DNA of 64,000 bases from Streptomyces aurantiogriseus (GTDB lineage: Bacteria > Actinomycetota > Actinomycetes > Streptomycetales > Streptomycetaceae): positions 152,541-216,540 of the forward strand of contig NZ_BMSX01000019.1 of assembly GCF_014649375.1 (NCBI RefSeq), in the 5' to 3' direction. Below, one piece after another: positions 25,548 to 33,919 of the stretch. The notes under the pieces are model-generated. The model had not been told where the DNA came from, ran no database searches, and saw nothing but the letters and a program-made list of their open reading frames with translations. The position numbers and the translations under genes are program-made. Position 1 is the stretch's first letter, and each line of letters starts with the position of its first letter.

Positions 25548-26314
25548 TGCGCCGGCTGGGGGCTCTTCCGCTGTGGCTGACGTACGTGTTCCTCTACACG
25601 CCTGTCGTCGTGCTCGTGGTGATGTCGTTCAACCGGTCCGAAAGCCCTTATGAGTGGGGCGGGTTCGGGACGGGCTGGTACGGCACGCTGGTGCGCGACG
25701 ACGAGGTGCTGCGGGGCCTGGGCAACACGGTGATCGTGGCCGCTGGGGCCACTGCTCTGTCCACCGTCCTCGGCACGCTGCTCGCCGTGGGCCTGGCCCG
25801 CCACGCGAGCCGGTCACGGGTGTTGCACGCCCTGTCGGTGATGCCGGCCGTGCTGCCGGACATCGTGCTGGCGATCGGTCTGCTGGCCTTCTACTCGCTG
25901 ATATCGGCGACTCTCGGCCTGCACTCGGTCCTGCTCGCGCACACCGTGTTCGGCCTGGCCTTCGTCACGGCCGTCGTGCGCGCCCGGATCGCGCACGTCG
26001 ACCCGTCGTTGGAGGAGGCCTCACGCGACCTCGGCGCGGGCGAGATCACGACGTTCCTCCGGGTGACCCTGCCGACCCTCGCCCCCGGGATCGTGGCGGG
26101 CGCGCTGCTGGTGTTCACGCTCTCACTCGACGAGTTCGTCATCGCCTTCTTCACCGCGGGGCCCCAGGATCCCACCCTGCCGATCGTCGTCTACTCGATG
26201 ATCAGGTTCGGGGTGACCCCGGAGATCAACGCGCTGGCGACCCTTCTGCTGGCGGTCAGCTTCACCGTGGTGATCGCCGCGCAGCGGATGAGCCGGCTCA
26301 CGGAGGCGCTGTGA
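25547..26314 (+). CDS. Polyamine-type ABC transporter permease (PotC-like)
   Basis: A 255-residue permease with LEEASRDLGAGEITTFLRVTLP as coupling loop and TLSLDEFVIAFFTAGP, the PotC signature. Translationally coupled on both sides (TGATG before, GTGA after). Together with the PotB-like protein it forms the membrane channel. Confidence 0.88.
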   Translation: MRRLGALPLWLTYVFLYTPVVVLVVMSFNRSESPYEWGGFGTGWYGTLVRDDEVLRGLGNTVIVAAGATALSTVLGTLLAVGLARHASRSRVLHALSVMPAVLPDIVLAIGLLAFYSLISATLGLHSVLLAHTVFGLAFVTAVVRARIAHVDPSLEEASRDLGAGEITTFLRVTLPTLAPGIVAGALLVFTLSLDEFVIAFFTAGPQDPTLPIVVYSMIRFGVTPEINALATLLLAVSFTVVIAAQRMSRLTEAL

Positions 26315-27438
26315 GTCCGAAGCCGGCCCTGGTACGGATCAGGGGTGTGAGCCGCAGGTTCCGGGACACCGTGGCCCTGGACGGGGTCGACCTGGACATC
26401 GCGGCGGGCGAGTTCTTCGCGCTGCTCGGCCCCAGCGGCTGCGGGAAGACGACGCTGCTGCGTGTCCTCGCCGGCCTGGAGCATCCGGACAGCGGCACGG
26501 TCACCCTCGACGGGCGGGACCTGCTGAGCGTGCCCGCACACCGGCGGCCGGTCAACCTGATGTTCCAGTCGTACGCCCTGTTCCCGCACATGAGCGTGGA
26601 GCGGAACATCGCGTACGGGCTGGCGCGGGAGCGGTTGCCCCGGGCCGAGATCCGCGAACGGGTGGCGGCGGTGCTCGCCACCGTCGGGCTCGGCACGGAG
26701 GCCCGGCGTATGCCGCACCAGTTGTCCGGCGGGCAGCGGCAGCGGGTCGCGCTGGCCCGCGCGATCGTCAAGCGGCCCCGGCTGCTGCTGCTCGACGAGC
26801 CGCTGTCGGCGCTGGACAAGAACGTCCGCGCGGAGATGCAGCTCGAGTTGAAGCGGCTCCAGCACGAGGCCGGCATCACCTTCCTCGTCGTCACGCACGA
26901 CCAGGAGGAGGCGATGTCGCTCGCCGACCGGATCGCCGTTCTGGACCGGGGGCGGGTCCTGCAGGTCGACACCCCCGTCGGGCTGTACCGGCGTCCGCGG
27001 GGCAGATTCGTCGCCGGCTTCGTCGGCTCCAACAACCTCTTCCGCGGGCGGCTGCGGGCCTCCGGCGGGCTGGAGGTGCCGGGGGTCGGTGTCCTGCCGG
27101 CTCCCGTCGGCGCGGAGGCGGGAGCGACGGCGGGGGCTGCGATCGTCGCCGTACGCCCGGAAGGTGTCCGGCTCGCCGCCGCGGACGCGCACGGCACGGT
27201 GGGTGCGGAGGCAGTGCTGTCCGGGACGGTCCTGGACGTCAGCTTTCACGGCGGCTCCTCACGGATCGCGGTCACGGTCGCCGGACTGGAGACTCCGGTC
27301 CTGGTCACCACGTCGGGTCCGGCCACGGTGACCGCGGGCGCCCGCGTCACGCTGTCCTGGGATGCGGACAGCGCGGTCCTGATCGAGACGGAAGAGACGA
27401 CCCGGAAGGTGGGTGGAGAGACCCCGTGCGACCCCTGA
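26311..27438 (+). CDS. Polyamine-type ABC transporter ATPase (PotA-like)
   Basis: A 375-residue ATPase: Walker A GPSGCGKTT, signature LSGGQRQR, Walker B LLLLDEP, switch VTHDQEEAMS, and a C-terminal TOBE-type regulatory domain (about 280-375). The GTG start overlaps the previous stop (GTGA). Its 3' end overlaps the glycosyltransferase start by 13 nt. Confidence 0.9.
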   Translation: MSPKPALVRIRGVSRRFRDTVALDGVDLDIAAGEFFALLGPSGCGKTTLLRVLAGLEHPDSGTVTLDGRDLLSVPAHRRPVNLMFQSYALFPHMSVERNIAYGLARERLPRAEIRERVAAVLATVGLGTEARRMPHQLSGGQRQRVALARAIVKRPRLLLLDEPLSALDKNVRAEMQLELKRLQHEAGITFLVVTHDQEEAMSLADRIAVLDRGRVLQVDTPVGLYRRPRGRFVAGFVGSNNLFRGRLRASGGLEVPGVGVLPAPVGAEAGATAGAAIVAVRPEGVRLAAADAHGTVGAEAVLSGTVLDVSFHGGSSRIAVTVAGLETPVLVTTSGPATVTAGARVTLSWDADSAVLIETEETTRKVGGETPCDP

Positions 27439-28718
27439 CGATCCTCTTCGCGCCGGAGAGCGCGTACGGTCCGACGAACAACTGCGTCGGCATCGGCGAT
27501 GTCCTGCGCCGCCGGGGACACCGCGTGGTGTTCGCGGCCGAGGCGTCCTGGAAGGGCCGACTCGCCGCGCTCGGTTTCGAGGAGGATCTGGTCGATCTGG
27601 CGCCACCGCCCGAACAGCCCCAGGACGCGGGCCAGTTCTGGAAGGACTTCATACGGGACACGGCCCCGGAGTTCAGGAAGCCGACGATCGAGCAGCTGGG
27701 GACCTGGATCAAGCCGGTCTGGGAGGAGCTGATCTCCGGCGCCCGGTACTGCGAGCCACAGCTGAAGAAGATCATCGACCGGGTCCGGCCGGATGTGATC
27801 GTCGAGGACAACGTCGTCTGTTTCCCCGCGCTCACCACGGCGGGCGTTCCCTTCGTCCGGATCGTCTCCTGCAATCCGCTGGAGGTGAAGGGCGAGCACA
27901 TCCCCCCGCCCTTCTCCGGCTACCCGGCCGACGACCGCACCGGCTGGGCCGAGTTCCGCGCCGAGTACGACCGCACGCACCGCGACACATGGGCCGCCTT
28001 CAACACCTGGGTGACGGAACAGGGCGCACGGCCGCTGCCCGACCTGGAGTTCATCCACGAGGGCGACCTCAACCTGTACGTCTGTCCCGAGATCGCCGAC
28101 TACACCGACGCGCGCCCGCTGGGTCCCGCCTGGGACCGGCTGGACTCCTCGGTGCGGGAGACCGACGAGGAGTTCGCCCTGCCCGCGGAGCTCGCCGACC
28201 CTCCGGGCGGTACGGACGGCAGCGCGCTGATCTACTTCAGCCTCGGCTCGCTCGGCTCCGCCGACGTCGACCTCATGCGCAGGGTCATCGCCTCGCTGGC
28301 ACGCACCCCGCACCGCTACATCGTCTCCAAAGGCCCGCTGCACGAGGAGATCGAGCTCCCGCCCGGCATGTGGGGTGCGGAGTTCCTGCCGCAGACGCGG
28401 ATCCTCCCGCTGGTCGACCTCGTCATCACGCACGGCGGGAACAACACGACCACCGAGTGCTTCCACTTCGGCAAGCCGATGATCCTGCTCCCGCTGTTCT
28501 GGGACCAGTACGACAACGCCCAGCGTGTGGCCGAGCTCGGCTACGGCGTCCGGCTCGACCCGTACCGCTTCACCGATGACCAACTGCACGGCGCCCTGGC
28601 GAAGTTGCTCGGTGACACCGAGTTGCGCGCCACCCTGGCCAAGGCCTCGGAGACCATCCGCGCCCGCGACGGGCTTCGTAGGGCCGCGGACCTGATCGAG
28701 CGGGCTGCGGCGGGCTGA
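27426..28718 (+). CDS. GT1/MGT-family glycosyltransferase
   Basis: A 430-residue GT-B enzyme. The N-terminal half (ILFAPESAYGPTNNCVGIGDV) would bind the acceptor. The C-terminal half carries the nucleotide-sugar site: FSLGSLGSADVDL, PQTRILPLVDLVITHGGNNT and PLFWDQYDNAQRVAE, typical of UGT/macrolide glycosyltransferases. GTG 27426 has GGAGAG upstream and lies inside the ATPase gene. The overlap implies joint expression with the polyamine-type importer, suggesting that an imported compound is glycosylated. The acceptor is unknown. Confidence 0.85.
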   Translation: MRPLTILFAPESAYGPTNNCVGIGDVLRRRGHRVVFAAEASWKGRLAALGFEEDLVDLAPPPEQPQDAGQFWKDFIRDTAPEFRKPTIEQLGTWIKPVWEELISGARYCEPQLKKIIDRVRPDVIVEDNVVCFPALTTAGVPFVRIVSCNPLEVKGEHIPPPFSGYPADDRTGWAEFRAEYDRTHRDTWAAFNTWVTEQGARPLPDLEFIHEGDLNLYVCPEIADYTDARPLGPAWDRLDSSVRETDEEFALPAELADPPGGTDGSALIYFSLGSLGSADVDLMRRVIASLARTPHRYIVSKGPLHEEIELPPGMWGAEFLPQTRILPLVDLVITHGGNNTTTECFHFGKPMILLPLFWDQYDNAQRVAELGYGVRLDPYRFTDDQLHGALAKLLGDTELRATLAKASETIRARDGLRRAADLIERAAAG

Positions 28719-28760
28719 AGCCTGCTGGTCGCAGGTGCTTGCGTCGGTGGGCGCCTGGGC

Positions 28761-29453
28761 TCAGCCGCTCACCGTGAGGGTGGAGTTCCCGCTGCTCCGG
28801 TAGCCCTCCGTCGCGAGGATCATGTAGTAGCGGAAGCTGCCCAGTGTCATTCCGGCGCGGGACCAGGCGTCGAAGTGGTTGCCGGTGGTGATGCTTCCGC
28901 CGGTCCTCTTCGCCCGCCGGACGCTCCAGTACTGGTTGAAGGTGCGCGTGCCTTCGACGGAGGGGGCGTTGTACCGCGTCGTCTGGTAGATGTCGTACGT
29001 GCCGCCGTCGCTGGTCACGGCTCCCTTGTACGTTCCCGTGGGCCGGTAGGTGCCCCAGTTGTCGACGATGTAGTACTCCACGAGCGGGTTGGACGTCCAT
29101 CCGTAGAGGGTGAGGTAGCCGTTGCCGGACGGGCTGAAGCTGCCCGAGTACTGCACCGTCCTTCGTCCGCCGGTGCTCCACCCCTTGCCGCAGACGAAGT
29201 TGCCGCAGTTGGTCCAGGAGGTCCGGTAACTGCCGCCGGATGCCAGGGTCATGGAGACCGAGCCGCCGCCGTCGGTCCAGAACGAGTAGTAGAAACCGTT
29301 GTTGGTGCCGGTCTGGTTCGTGGTGATGGTCGTGTCCGCGTGGGCGGTGGCCGGTAAGAGCAGTCCGGACGCGGGGGCCAGTACCAGGGCGCCGGTGCCG
29401 CCGAGGAGACTCCTGCGGCTGATCCGGCGGGCGGGGGCGTCGTCCTGGTGCAT
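28761..29453 (-). CDS. Secreted GH11 endo-1,4-beta-xylanase (Tat signal)
   Basis: A 230-residue enzyme. The N-terminus SRRSLLGGTGALVL is a Tat twin-arginine signal, cleaved near ATAHA-DTTIT. The mature part is a GH11 jelly roll: FYYSFWTDGGGSVSM, catalytic nucleophile Glu in PLVEYYIVDNWG and acid/base Glu in ILATEGYRSSG. There is no carbohydrate-binding module. ATG 29453 has GAGGAGG. Convergent with the glycosyltransferase. Confidence 0.93.
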   Translation of the reverse strand: MHQDDAPARRISRRSLLGGTGALVLAPASGLLLPATAHADTTITTNQTGTNNGFYYSFWTDGGGSVSMTLASGGSYRTSWTNCGNFVCGKGWSTGGRRTVQYSGSFSPSGNGYLTLYGWTSNPLVEYYIVDNWGTYRPTGTYKGAVTSDGGTYDIYQTTRYNAPSVEGTRTFNQYWSVRRAKRTGGSITTGNHFDAWSRAGMTLGSFRYYMILATEGYRSSGNSTLTVSG

Positions 29454-29767
29454 GTTTCCTCCTCGTGACGGGGGGTCCGGGCAGCGTGGGTCTGCCGGTG
29501 CGGCCAGTGTTGGAGCGGCCCGCGGGACAGTCAACAGTTTCGGCACGGTCTTCGAATGTTTCGGAACATCATTCCGGTCGCGCTGCCGGATGGGGATGGG
29601 CGAGGCGACGACCCCACCGTGGTCATGTCCTCGGGGTGCAGGTGAGCGGCGGTTCCCATAACGTGTTATTTGAGGGTTTTCAGGGGGGTTTCTTCTCCCG
29701 TACCGGTCTCGCCAACTCCGCCATGGGGAAGCCGAAGTGACGGCGGGGCTGCCCAAGGAGTATCGCG
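29454..29767. promoter_or_regulatory. Divergent promoter region of xylanase and haem peroxidase, with two inverted repeats
   Basis: A 314-bp gap without a gene. The element at 29554-29574 has ATGTT-TCGG-AACAT (29556-29569) flanked by GAATG and CATTC, with a related AGTTTCGG nearby at 29536-29543. TTTCG-rich symmetric elements are known upstream of Streptomyces xylanases. A second element ATAAC-GT-GTTAT lies at 29658-29669 in an AT-rich patch closer to the peroxidase gene. Confidence 0.5.
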
Positions 29768-31615
29768 ATGAGCAAGCAACGACGTGCCGCGCGGCGTTCC
29801 GCGGCCGGGTACCGTACGTCACTCCTCTGGCGGATCGTCACCCGCGGTGCCGAATTCGTCGACCGGCGCATCGGCTGGGACAGATTGCCCGTCCTTCCCG
29901 GCCTGCTGACGCTCCTCGGTCTGCGGGTGCGGCTGCGCCAGAAGAACCTTCACGACGCCGGCCGGCTGCCCTCCGTGAATCTGCCCGATCCCGCACCGCC
30001 CTCCGAGAGCCACAAGGTCAATCGGACCGCCGACGGCAGCCACAACGATCTCGACGAGCCGCGGATGGGCATGGCGGGCACCCGTTTCGGCCGGAACATC
30101 CCGCTGGACCGGATCGCCGCGACCACACCGGAGGAGGTCCTGTCCCGACCGAACCCGCGGGAGGTCAGCCGCGCCCTGCTCACCCGTGACGGGCTGACTG
30201 CGGCCGAGTCGGTCAACTCCCTGGTCGCCGCCTGGCTTCAGTTCATGGTGCGCGACTGGTTCAGCCATGGGACGAGCCCCACGGAACGGCCCTGGGAAGT
30301 GCCCCTCATGGACGACGACCCCTGGCCGGAACACCCCATGCGGATCATGCGGACACCGGACGACCCGACCCGCGACCCGAAGGCGCCCGCCGGGACGCCC
30401 GACACCCGCGTCAACGTGTCCTCCCACTGGTGGGACGCCTCACAGATCTACGGGTCGAACGAGACCGAGCAGCGGCTGATGCGCACCGGCGAGTCGGGCA
30501 AGGTGCACCTGTGGGACGACGAGCAGTCGCCGTTCCCCTCGGACCCCTCTCGCGACCCCTCGCGTGTTCCCGGGTTCTGGCTGGGGCTCGCCATGATGCA
30601 GAACCTGTTCGCACGGGAGCACAACGCGATCTGCGACCACCTGCACGGCGCCTACCCGTCGTGGAACGACGAGGAGCTGTTCCAGCGTGCCCGGCTCGTC
30701 AACGCCGCGCTCCTCGCCAAGATCCACACCGTGGAGTGGACACCGGCCGTGATCAGCCATCCGACCACCGTGACGGCACTGCGCGCCAACTGGTGGGGCC
30801 TCGCGGGCGAGCGCGTCCACCAGCTCTTCGGCCGGATCAGTAAGAGCGAGGTCATCAGCGGAATCCCCGGCGGCACCACGGACCACTACGGCGTCCCGTA
30901 CGCCCTCACCGAGGAGTTCGTGGCCGTCTACCGCATGCATCCGCTCGTCCGCGACGAGTGGCATCTGCGGTCCGCCGACGACGACGCGACCCTGCGCCAC
31001 TGCACCCTGCGGGACATCTCGGGGCCGGGGGCGCTGAAGGTCCTGGAGACCACCGGCATGGCCGATCTGCTCTACAGCTTCGGCACGCTCCACCCCGGAC
31101 TGGTCACCCTGCACAACTTCCCCAGGTTCCTGCAGGAGTTCGAGCGTCCGGACGGGCATCTGCAGGATCTCGCCGCCACCGACATCCTGCGCTGCCGGGA
31201 GCTGGGTGTCCCCCGCTACAACGAGTTCCGGCGGCTGCTGCGGCTGAAGCCCGCGGGGAGCTTCGCGGAGCTGACGGCCAATCCGGCGTGGGCCGAGGAG
31301 ATCGAGCGGCTCTACGACGGCGACATCGAGAAGGTCGACCTGATGGTCGGGCTGTACGCGGAGAAGCTGCCGGCCGGCTTCGCCTTCAGTGACACGGCGT
31401 TCCGGGTCTTCGTCCTCATGGCCTCCCGTCGGCTGAACAGCGACCGCTTCTTCACGGAGTACTACACCCCTGAGGTGTACTCCAAGGCCGGCATGGCCTG
31501 GATCGACGACAACAGCATGATCACGGTGCTGCTGCGTCACCACCCGGAGCTGCGCACGGCTCTCGCCGGGCTGACGAACGCGTTCCTGCCGTGGCACACC
31601 GCCGGGGGACGGTGA
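29768..31615 (+). CDS. Animal-type haem peroxidase, alpha-dioxygenase-like
   Basis: A 615-residue protein. HWWDASQIYGS, the substrate-site area GLAMMQNLFAREHNAICDHL and YRMH (Tyr388, His391) fit the cyclooxygenase/alpha-dioxygenase branch of animal haem peroxidases; His391 would be the proximal haem ligand. At the distal position, where the family has FMxHDW, this protein reads FMVRDW with Arg162. That should impair classical peroxide or hydroperoxide chemistry. ATG 29768 has AAGGAG 8 nt upstream. No signal peptide is evident; the N-terminus is basic. An EF-hand gene and a GCS2-family ligase follow. Confidence 0.85.
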   Translation: MSKQRRAARRSAAGYRTSLLWRIVTRGAEFVDRRIGWDRLPVLPGLLTLLGLRVRLRQKNLHDAGRLPSVNLPDPAPPSESHKVNRTADGSHNDLDEPRMGMAGTRFGRNIPLDRIAATTPEEVLSRPNPREVSRALLTRDGLTAAESVNSLVAAWLQFMVRDWFSHGTSPTERPWEVPLMDDDPWPEHPMRIMRTPDDPTRDPKAPAGTPDTRVNVSSHWWDASQIYGSNETEQRLMRTGESGKVHLWDDEQSPFPSDPSRDPSRVPGFWLGLAMMQNLFAREHNAICDHLHGAYPSWNDEELFQRARLVNAALLAKIHTVEWTPAVISHPTTVTALRANWWGLAGERVHQLFGRISKSEVISGIPGGTTDHYGVPYALTEEFVAVYRMHPLVRDEWHLRSADDDATLRHCTLRDISGPGALKVLETTGMADLLYSFGTLHPGLVTLHNFPRFLQEFERPDGHLQDLAATDILRCRELGVPRYNEFRRLLRLKPAGSFAELTANPAWAEEIERLYDGDIEKVDLMVGLYAEKLPAGFAFSDTAFRVFVLMASRRLNSDRFFTEYYTPEVYSKAGMAWIDDNSMITVLLRHHPELRTALAGLTNAFLPWHTAGGR

Positions 31616-31635
31616 ACCGGCACGGATGTGGTGCG

Positions 31636-31676
31636 CCCGGTTCCCCGCCCGGTGGTGCGGGAGGCGGGGAACCGGG
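31636..31676 (+). terminator. Strong terminator after the haem peroxidase gene
   Basis: Fourteen perfect pairs (31636-31649 with 31663-31676, arm CCCGGTTCCCCGCC) around a 13-nt loop, 20 bp after the peroxidase stop. It falls inside the longest possible frame of the next gene and argues for a later start there. Confidence 0.8.
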
Positions 31677-31751
31677 ACGGGGCGGGAGGCGTTGTCGTCC
31701 GTGAGTGAGGCGGTCCGGCCCGCCCGCCGGCCGAAGGGACGGGACGACGTG

Positions 31752-32006
31752 GTGAGTGACAAGGCCCGGAAGCTGTTCGAGGCGCTCGACCTCGACGAGA
31801 ACGGGACGCTGACCCGCGAGGAGGTGATCATCGCCTTGCGGAGGAAGGGGCCGTCGCTGGCCGCGTCGGGGATTCTGCCGTTCTGGGGTGTGGGGGACGT
31901 GGACGCCTCGTCCGCGCTGTTCGACGCCGCCGACCAGAACGGGGACGCGGTCCTGACCTTGGAGGAGTTCGCGGCGGTCGTGGACCGCCGTTTCGGCTGG
32001 CGCTGA
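31752..32006 (+). CDS. Small two-EF-hand calcium-binding protein
   Basis: An 84-residue protein with two canonical EF-hand loops: DLDENGTLTREE and DQNGDAVLTLEE. Each has acidic ligands at positions 1, 3 and 12 and the central glycine or hydrophobic. A hydrophobic linker (LPFWGVGDVDA) separates them. It should bind two calcium ions and act as a buffer or sensor in the cytosol. GTG 31752 is chosen because upstream in-frame sequence includes a terminator hairpin. It lies between a haem peroxidase and a ligase gene. Confidence 0.8.
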   Translation: MSDKARKLFEALDLDENGTLTREEVIIALRRKGPSLAASGILPFWGVGDVDASSALFDAADQNGDAVLTLEEFAAVVDRRFGWR

Positions 32007-32114
32007 CACCGGACCGGCGCAGCGGCCCGCTGTCACCGGGGCGGTCCTCCGTCCCGCCTGGTCAGGGGCGGCCGGCGGTGCGACGCTGGAGTGGAGAGGA
32101 ATCCGGGAGGACCG

Positions 32115-33593
32115 ATGGGACGGGACGTCCCGGCACTGGTCTTCACCCGCGAGGACCGCCGCCGGTACCGGAGCAAGATGCAGGAGTGCCTCGACGCGTT
32201 CGCCCAGATGCTGCGCGAGGCACGGTTCGAGTCCGAGCGGCCCCGGGTGGGGCTGGAGATCGAGCTGAACCTGGTCGACGACGAGGCCGAGCCGGCGATG
32301 CGCAACACCGATGTGCTCGAAGCCATCGCTGATCCCGCCTGGTCCACCGAGCTGGGCCGGTTCAACCTCGAGATCAACGTTCCGCCCCGCCGGCTGACGG
32401 AGGGCGGCCCCGACGACTGGGAGTCCGAGATCCGCGCCGCGCTGAACCACGCCGAGCAGCGCGCCGGTTCGGTCGGCGCGCATCTGATCACGATCGGCAC
32501 CCTGCCCACGCTGCAGCAGGAGGACGTCGGCGAGGCGACACTGTCGGAGAACCCGCGCTACCGGCTGCTCAACGATCAGGTCTTCGCGGCGCGGGGCGAG
32601 GATCTGCTGATCGAGGTGGACGGCGTCGACCGGCTGCGGACCTACGCGGACACGATCACTCCGGAGGCCGCGTGCACCAGTACGCAGTTCCACCTCCAGG
32701 TGTCCCCGGAGGAGTTCGCCGGCTACTGGAACGCGGCGCAGGCGATCGCCGGGGTCCAGGTCGGGCTGGCGGCCAACGCGCCGTTCCTGTTCGGCAAGGA
32801 GCTGTGGCACGAAACCCGTGTCCCGCTGTTCGAGCAGGCCACCGACACCCGCCCGCAGGAGATCAAGGTGCAGGGGGTACGGCCCCGGGTGTGGTTCGGA
32901 GAGCGGTGGATCAACAGCGTCTTCGACCTCTTCGAGGAGAACCTGCGCTACTTCCCGGCCCTGCTGCCCCTGTGCGACGAGCAGGACCCCGCGGAGACGC
33001 TGGACCGGGGCGACATCCCCGAACTGGCCGAACTCACCCTGCACAACGGCACCATCTACCGCTGGAACCGCCCGGTCTACGCCGTCACCCACGAAAAGCC
33101 GCATGTGCGCGTGGAGAACCGTGTGCTGCCCGCCGGCCCGACCGTGGCCGACACCCTCGCCAACGGCGCCTTCTACTACGGGCTCACCCGCGCCCTGGTG
33201 GAGGAGGAGCGGCCGGTGTGGTCACGGATGTCCTTCTCGGCCGCCGAGGACAACCTGCACGCGGCGGCGCGGCACGGCATCGAGGCACGGCTGTACTGGC
33301 CCGGGATGGGCGAGGTGCCGGTGCCCGAACTCGTCCTGCGGCGTCTGCTGCCCCTGGCGCACCGGGGGCTGGAGCACTCCGGCATGGACGAGGCCTGGCG
33401 GGAGCCGCTGCTCGGCATCATCGAGCAGCGGTGCGTCACCGGCCGCAACGGAGCGGTCTGGCAGAAGGAGATGTTCCACCACCTGGTCACCTCCCTGCAC
33501 TCCGGCCGCCACGAGGCCCTGCGGCGCATGACGCTGCTGTACATCGACTACATGCATCTCAACGCCCCCGTCCACACGTGGCCGGTCGACTGA
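32115..33593 (+). CDS. GCS2-family carboxylate-amine ligase (glutamate-cysteine-ligase-like)
   Basis: A 492-residue ATP-grasp-like ligase of the GCS2 group. VGLEIELNLVD holds the metal-binding glutamates, FNLEINVPP and STQFHLQVSPEEF continue the active site, and HVRVENRVLPAGPTV is the family's substrate loop. Members join glutamate to an amine or amino acid; the partner cannot be told here. ATG 32115 has GGGAGGA upstream and is preferred over ATG 32091. A terminator follows it. Confidence 0.85.
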   Translation: MGRDVPALVFTREDRRRYRSKMQECLDAFAQMLREARFESERPRVGLEIELNLVDDEAEPAMRNTDVLEAIADPAWSTELGRFNLEINVPPRRLTEGGPDDWESEIRAALNHAEQRAGSVGAHLITIGTLPTLQQEDVGEATLSENPRYRLLNDQVFAARGEDLLIEVDGVDRLRTYADTITPEAACTSTQFHLQVSPEEFAGYWNAAQAIAGVQVGLAANAPFLFGKELWHETRVPLFEQATDTRPQEIKVQGVRPRVWFGERWINSVFDLFEENLRYFPALLPLCDEQDPAETLDRGDIPELAELTLHNGTIYRWNRPVYAVTHEKPHVRVENRVLPAGPTVADTLANGAFYYGLTRALVEEERPVWSRMSFSAAEDNLHAAARHGIEARLYWPGMGEVPVPELVLRRLLPLAHRGLEHSGMDEAWREPLLGIIEQRCVTGRNGAVWQKEMFHHLVTSLHSGRHEALRRMTLLYIDYMHLNAPVHTWPVD

Positions 33594-33598
33594 CGGAA

Positions 33599-33634
33599 CG
33601 GTGTCCGCTCAGGCCGGAACCTGGGCGGACACCG
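33599..33634. terminator. Bidirectional terminator hairpin
   Basis: CGGTGTCCGC (33599-33608) and GCGGACACCG (33625-33634), ten perfect pairs with a 16-nt loop, between the ligase stop and the convergent I9-like gene stop. Confidence 0.7.
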
Positions 33635-33670
33635 GTGGCGACGCCGGCGTGGGCGCCGGACTCGACGCGC

Positions 33671-33919
33671 TCACTGGATCGGGGAGTCGGGTGGGGGGAG
33701 CCGGATGATGCGCTCCCGGTCGACGGATTCGACGCCGTCGACCGCTTCCAGGGCCGGTATGCGGTCCTCCGCGACGGTGCCGGAGAGCGTGCCGAGGATC
33801 GGCTGCTCGGACGTGACCGTCAGCCCGGCCCGCCGCAGGGCCTCGACGACGTCCGCGAACCGGTCGGGGTCGACCGCGAGGATGACCCCGACCGGCTCGG
33901 CGTGGGACGACTCGCTCAC
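33671..33919 (-). CDS. Small I9-like (subtilase propeptide/inhibitor-like) protein
   Basis: An 82-residue protein. GVILAVDPDRFADVVEALRRAGLTV, LGTLSGTVAEDRIPALEAVDGVESVDRER forms a compact alpha-beta unit like inhibitor_I9 propeptides of subtilisins, ending in the short acidic/hydrophobic tail expected to enter an active site. Its ATG overlaps the stop of the subtilase gene (ATGA at 33916-33919), so the two are made together. A free-standing inhibitor or folding chaperone for that protease is inferred. Confidence 0.65.
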   Translation of the reverse strand: MSESSHAEPVGVILAVDPDRFADVVEALRRAGLTVTSEQPILGTLSGTVAEDRIPALEAVDGVESVDRERIIRLPPPDSPIQ

